From Vibrio nitrifigilis (GTDB lineage: Bacteria; Pseudomonadota; Gammaproteobacteria; Enterobacterales; Vibrionaceae), in assembly GCF_015686695.1 (NCBI RefSeq), contig NZ_JADPMR010000001.1, forward strand, positions 372,001 through 436,000: a stretch of DNA of 64,000 nucleotides. The letters run 5' to 3'. The position numbers were made by a program, and so were the translations under genes. Numbering within the stretch: the stretch's first letter is position 1; each line of letters opens with the position of its first letter. Under the pieces are notes generated by a model that was not told where the DNA came from, did not search any database, and saw nothing but the letters and a program-made list of their open reading frames with translations. Shown here piece after piece: positions 61,718 through 64,000 of the stretch.

Positions 61718-61963
61718 TTAGATGGGATTTGGAGCGACGACACTTGAGAAACTAATGTTGTTAATCTTGTAGCGTTCTCTAATGCCCAACATATAAGATC
61801 TTAACTGGGTATTAGCATGAAAAACACAGTGGACGTTGAGCCCTTCTAAGAGTTCATTATCAGCCATATCCCAAAAACTTTGCAGTGAGTTGCAAATGAC
61901 GGTTTTCATTGATTTATTGCTCTGAATTTGGTGGTTATCAGTAGTAAAAATCATCCTTGCCAT
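61718..61963 (-). CDS. Small protein of 81 residues, unknown
   Basis: The frame begins at ATG 61961-61963 after AAAGGA (9-base spacing); a TTG one codon earlier is also possible. The product starts MARMIFTTDNHQIQSNKSMK and has no membrane segment or known motif. It has a predicted helix-rich middle (ICNSLQSFWDMADNELLEGL) and a strand-like end. It lies convergent to recD and upstream of argA on the same strand. I do not recognise a family; the ribosome site argues that it is a real gene. Confidence 0.5.
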   Translation of the reverse strand: MARMIFTTDNHQIQSNKSMKTVICNSLQSFWDMADNELLEGLNVHCVFHANTQLRSYMLGIRERYKINNISFSSVVAPNPI

Positions 61964-62177
61964 CAATATCTATCCTTTGAATATTTACTATAAGGCTGGT
62001 CGTCTGCTTCCTTCTGCTCCGCTTTTCGCGCACTTACCGCTTCCTTTAGACGTGCTCAACCTCTTTTTGAGTGCTCAGTAAAACATGACCTGAATCACAA
62101 GGTGAGCGAATTTTACACAGTTTGTACTCAAAAAGAAAGTGGTTATAAAGTGTTTAATTGATGAAATTAGTTGCATT

Positions 62178-62206
62178 AAAAAATAACCCCCTGAGTAGGG
62201 GGTTAT
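62178..62206 (-). terminator. Terminator of argA
   Basis: ATAACCCCC and GGGGGTTAT form a 9-bp stem around TGAGTA. On the minus strand six T follow. Confidence 0.9.
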
Positions 62207-62239
62207 ATACAACTTATTGAATTTGATTGAATGGAGTTA

Positions 62240-63577
62240 TTACAGCTTCAATACGAGAATTTTTGAGCGGCGTTGGTAGTTATAAAGGTGTTGTTTCGCA
62301 ACAGGAAGGGCTTCGACACCGACTTCGTTAAAGCCTTGCTCTCTGAACCAGTGTAAACTTTGTGTTGTTAAGACAAACAACTGCTTAATACCGATATTTT
62401 TAGCCTCATGCTTCATATGATTCAGTAGCACTAAACCACGATGACCATCTCGATAATCTTGGTGAATGGCAACGCAAGCCATCTCGGCCATTTTTTCTTC
62501 ATGGTAGGTGTACAATGCGGCACACCCAATAATGAGCCCGTCTTTCTCAATAACCGTAAATTTGTGTATTTCTTGTTCCAGTTGTTCACGAGAGCGGCGC
62601 ACCAAAATTCCTTTTTCTTCAAGAGGAAGAATCAGATCAAAAATGCCACCAATATCATCGATATGGGCTTGGCGAACCTGTTCGGTACGAGCTGTGACCA
62701 CTTGGGTTCCGATACCATCAAAAGAAAATAGCTCTTGCAGTACTGCACCGTCATCTTTGTAGCTTACTAAATGGCTACGGGGTACACCGGCACGGCAAGC
62801 AGAAACGGAAGCACGTAAAAAGCGCAATGTGCCAGTCGTGTCATCTAACTCTGGGTTACTTTCAGACTCAAGACGTTGAATCAGCTCTTCTACTTCAGTC
62901 GGAAATAGTTCTGCAATTGCATTACCTTTTTCATCGATAATCCCTTGCTCAGAACAGAAGCCAATCAGCTTGTCGGCTTTAAGTCGAATAGCAACTTGGG
63001 TGGCAATTTCTTCTGATAGTAAGTTGAAGCATTCCCCTGTCACTGAGCTTGCGATAGGGCCGAGCAAGACCACAGAGTCTTGGTCGAGGATACGATTAAT
63101 GCCTTCAATATCGATTCTTCTTACTCTGCCACTATGGCAGTAATCAATACCGTCATCGACGCCAAGGGGTTGAGCAATAACGAAATTACCACTAACGATG
63201 TTGAGTTTATTCCCCGCCATTGGGGTGTTATTCATACTCATTGATAAGCGAGCTGTAATGGCCAATTGTAACTGACCAGCGGCCTGCATAACTAAACCTA
63301 ACGTGAGCTCATCAGTGATGCGGACACCTTTATGGTAGGGAGTTGAATGATCTTTAGCAGTAAGCAGATCGTTGATCTGAGGACGAGCACCATAGACAAG
63401 AACAATCTTGATCCCTAAACTATGTAGAAGTGCCAAATCACTGATAATATTAGGGAAGTTTTTATCTGCAATGCCTTCGCCACCAAGCATAACCACCATG
63501 GTTTTACCACGGTGAGCGTTGACATAAGGTGCAGATTGTCTAAACCCTTTGACAAGTGCGGTACTGCGAAATTTCAC
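62240..63577 (-). CDS. argA: N-acetylglutamate synthase ArgA
   Basis: ArgA acetylates glutamate as the first step of arginine synthesis. The 445-residue product (E. coli 443) has an amino-acid-kinase-like regulatory domain (residues 1-290; VVMLGGEGIADKNF, VLVYGARPQIND, VVLLGPIASSVTGE) and a C-terminal GNAT domain (MACVAIHQDYRDGHRGLVLLNHM, QGFNEVGVEALP). An ARG box lies upstream and a terminator downstream. Confidence 0.95.
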   Translation of the reverse strand: MKFRSTALVKGFRQSAPYVNAHRGKTMVVMLGGEGIADKNFPNIISDLALLHSLGIKIVLVYGARPQINDLLTAKDHSTPYHKGVRITDELTLGLVMQAAGQLQLAITARLSMSMNNTPMAGNKLNIVSGNFVIAQPLGVDDGIDYCHSGRVRRIDIEGINRILDQDSVVLLGPIASSVTGECFNLLSEEIATQVAIRLKADKLIGFCSEQGIIDEKGNAIAELFPTEVEELIQRLESESNPELDDTTGTLRFLRASVSACRAGVPRSHLVSYKDDGAVLQELFSFDGIGTQVVTARTEQVRQAHIDDIGGIFDLILPLEEKGILVRRSREQLEQEIHKFTVIEKDGLIIGCAALYTYHEEKMAEMACVAIHQDYRDGHRGLVLLNHMKHEAKNIGIKQLFVLTTQSLHWFREQGFNEVGVEALPVAKQHLYNYQRRSKILVLKL

Positions 63578-63614
63578 TGCTAAACGTTCCTTTTGTTTAA
63601 ATATGTCTAAATAA

Positions 63615-63628
63615 TGACTTTTTATTCA
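63615..63628 (-). promoter_or_regulatory. ArgR box (ARG box) upstream of argA
   Basis: TGACTTTTTATTCA matches the ArgR consensus TGAAT-N4-ATTCA with one change, about 40 bases upstream of the argA ATG. A convincing second box of the usual pair is not seen. Confidence 0.55.
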
Positions 63629-63750
63629 GGTATAAACAAGTTTTTTTTGCGCTCTTGTGGAATTAATTGCGACATTCCTTGGGACTATACCTCTTGTGGG
63701 TTACACTTTTGATAAAGTCCTCATTCGATGTCCTTGACAGGTAGATTATA

Positions 63751-64000
63751 GTGGCCAAAGACAAAAAGAAGATCGTAGAGTGGTCGTTATTGACATTTGC
63801 TTTAGTTGGCACTATCTGTGTTGCAGTTCTCTATGGTTTTTTGTATCACAAAGCTCAATCTGCACTTTCTCCTAAAAAAAGTATTATAGGAGATTGGGTC
63901 GAGCAAAATGTGGCGCATTACGCAGCGATGACGATTGAGATCAGAAAGAATGCGATTGTCATACATGGGCACACTGTTACGACTGATTATGATTTTGATG
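63751..64000 (+). CDS. DUF2850-type membrane-anchored protein, 3' end outside window
   Basis: A GTG at 63751 opens a frame running to the end of the window (83 codons seen). The product begins with a basic stretch (MAKDKKKIVEW), one membrane segment (SLLTFALVGTICVAVLYGFLY) and then a soluble periplasmic-side region (IIGDWVEQNVAHYAAMTIEIRKNAIVIHG). This layout fits the small Vibrionaceae DUF2850 family of unknown function. The start has an ACAGG ribosome-like site. It is divergent from argA. Confidence 0.6.
   Translation, partial: MAKDKKKIVEWSLLTFALVGTICVAVLYGFLYHKAQSALSPKKSIIGDWVEQNVAHYAAMTIEIRKNAIVIHGHTVTTDYDFD

Noticed and set aside
1..64000. CRISPR arrays, tRNA or rRNA genes
   Set aside because: No regularly spaced repeats with unique spacers, and no cloverleaf or ribosomal RNA sequence, were noticed on either strand.

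Overview
The window is a piece of a gammaproteobacterial chromosome, almost certainly from the genus Vibrio. The protein sequences resemble Vibrio cholerae homologues that I know. The order yaaA - yjjV - nucleoside transport - deoCABD - ytjB/serB - PilZ protein - radA - second EF-G - long-chain acyl-CoA ligase - HD-GYP ... dapD - yebG - LysR - recC - recB - recD - argA matches a Vibrio chromosome 1 backbone. Part of it (yjjV-deoCABD-smp-serB-radA) is also conserved in E. coli. I saw no rRNA, tRNA or CRISPR array.

Layout. 1-890: 3' end of an unrecognised gene, a sequence like the 3' half of a Vibrio integron attC site, and terminators. 890-7911: a nitric oxide detoxification cluster. Leftward norV-norW-yeaR faces rightward norR, followed by hmp and a small methyltransferase. 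Both the norV and hmp promoters look sigma-54 dependent, and each carries three NorR-like sites at almost the same distances from the -24 element. 7912-15540: an AT-rich accessory block between backbone genes. It holds an XRE repressor with two operators, a putative winged-helix protein, an SF2 helicase broken by one in-frame TAG, three unknown small genes, a cyclic-phosphate-processing receiver (cREC) protein and an 852-residue RloC/PrrC-like ATPase with a zinc hook. This is the best candidate for a phage-defence or RNA-damage system. 15545-28769: yaaA, a TatD-family nuclease, a BMP-type nucleoside ABC importer, NupC and the deoCABD operon. Together these import and degrade nucleosides, with shared GCAAACG-type operators suggesting CytR or PurR control. 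28774-29039: a 266-bp MITE, repeated almost exactly at 49002-49267. 29132-37275: ytjB, serB, a double-PilZ protein, radA and fusA2.

37495-47808: a small membrane protein, acyl-CoA ligase, GAF/HD-GYP protein, galM with a GalR-like operator, a gamma-glutamylcyclotransferase-like protein, ZntB-like transporter, a RimK-family ATP-grasp ligase divergent from a GNAT/C39-peptidase fusion, and a MetE-like protein with a MetR-like box. 47939-64000: add, dapD (its last 14 codons tandemly duplicated), SOS-controlled yebG, a YeiE-like LysR regulator, the recC-recB-recD recombination locus without the ptr gene found in E. coli, a small unknown gene, argA with an ARG box, and the start of a DUF2850-type protein.

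All functional calls come from reading translations, motifs and gene order. No database search was run, so family names rest on recognition and site calls on matching consensus sequences by eye.
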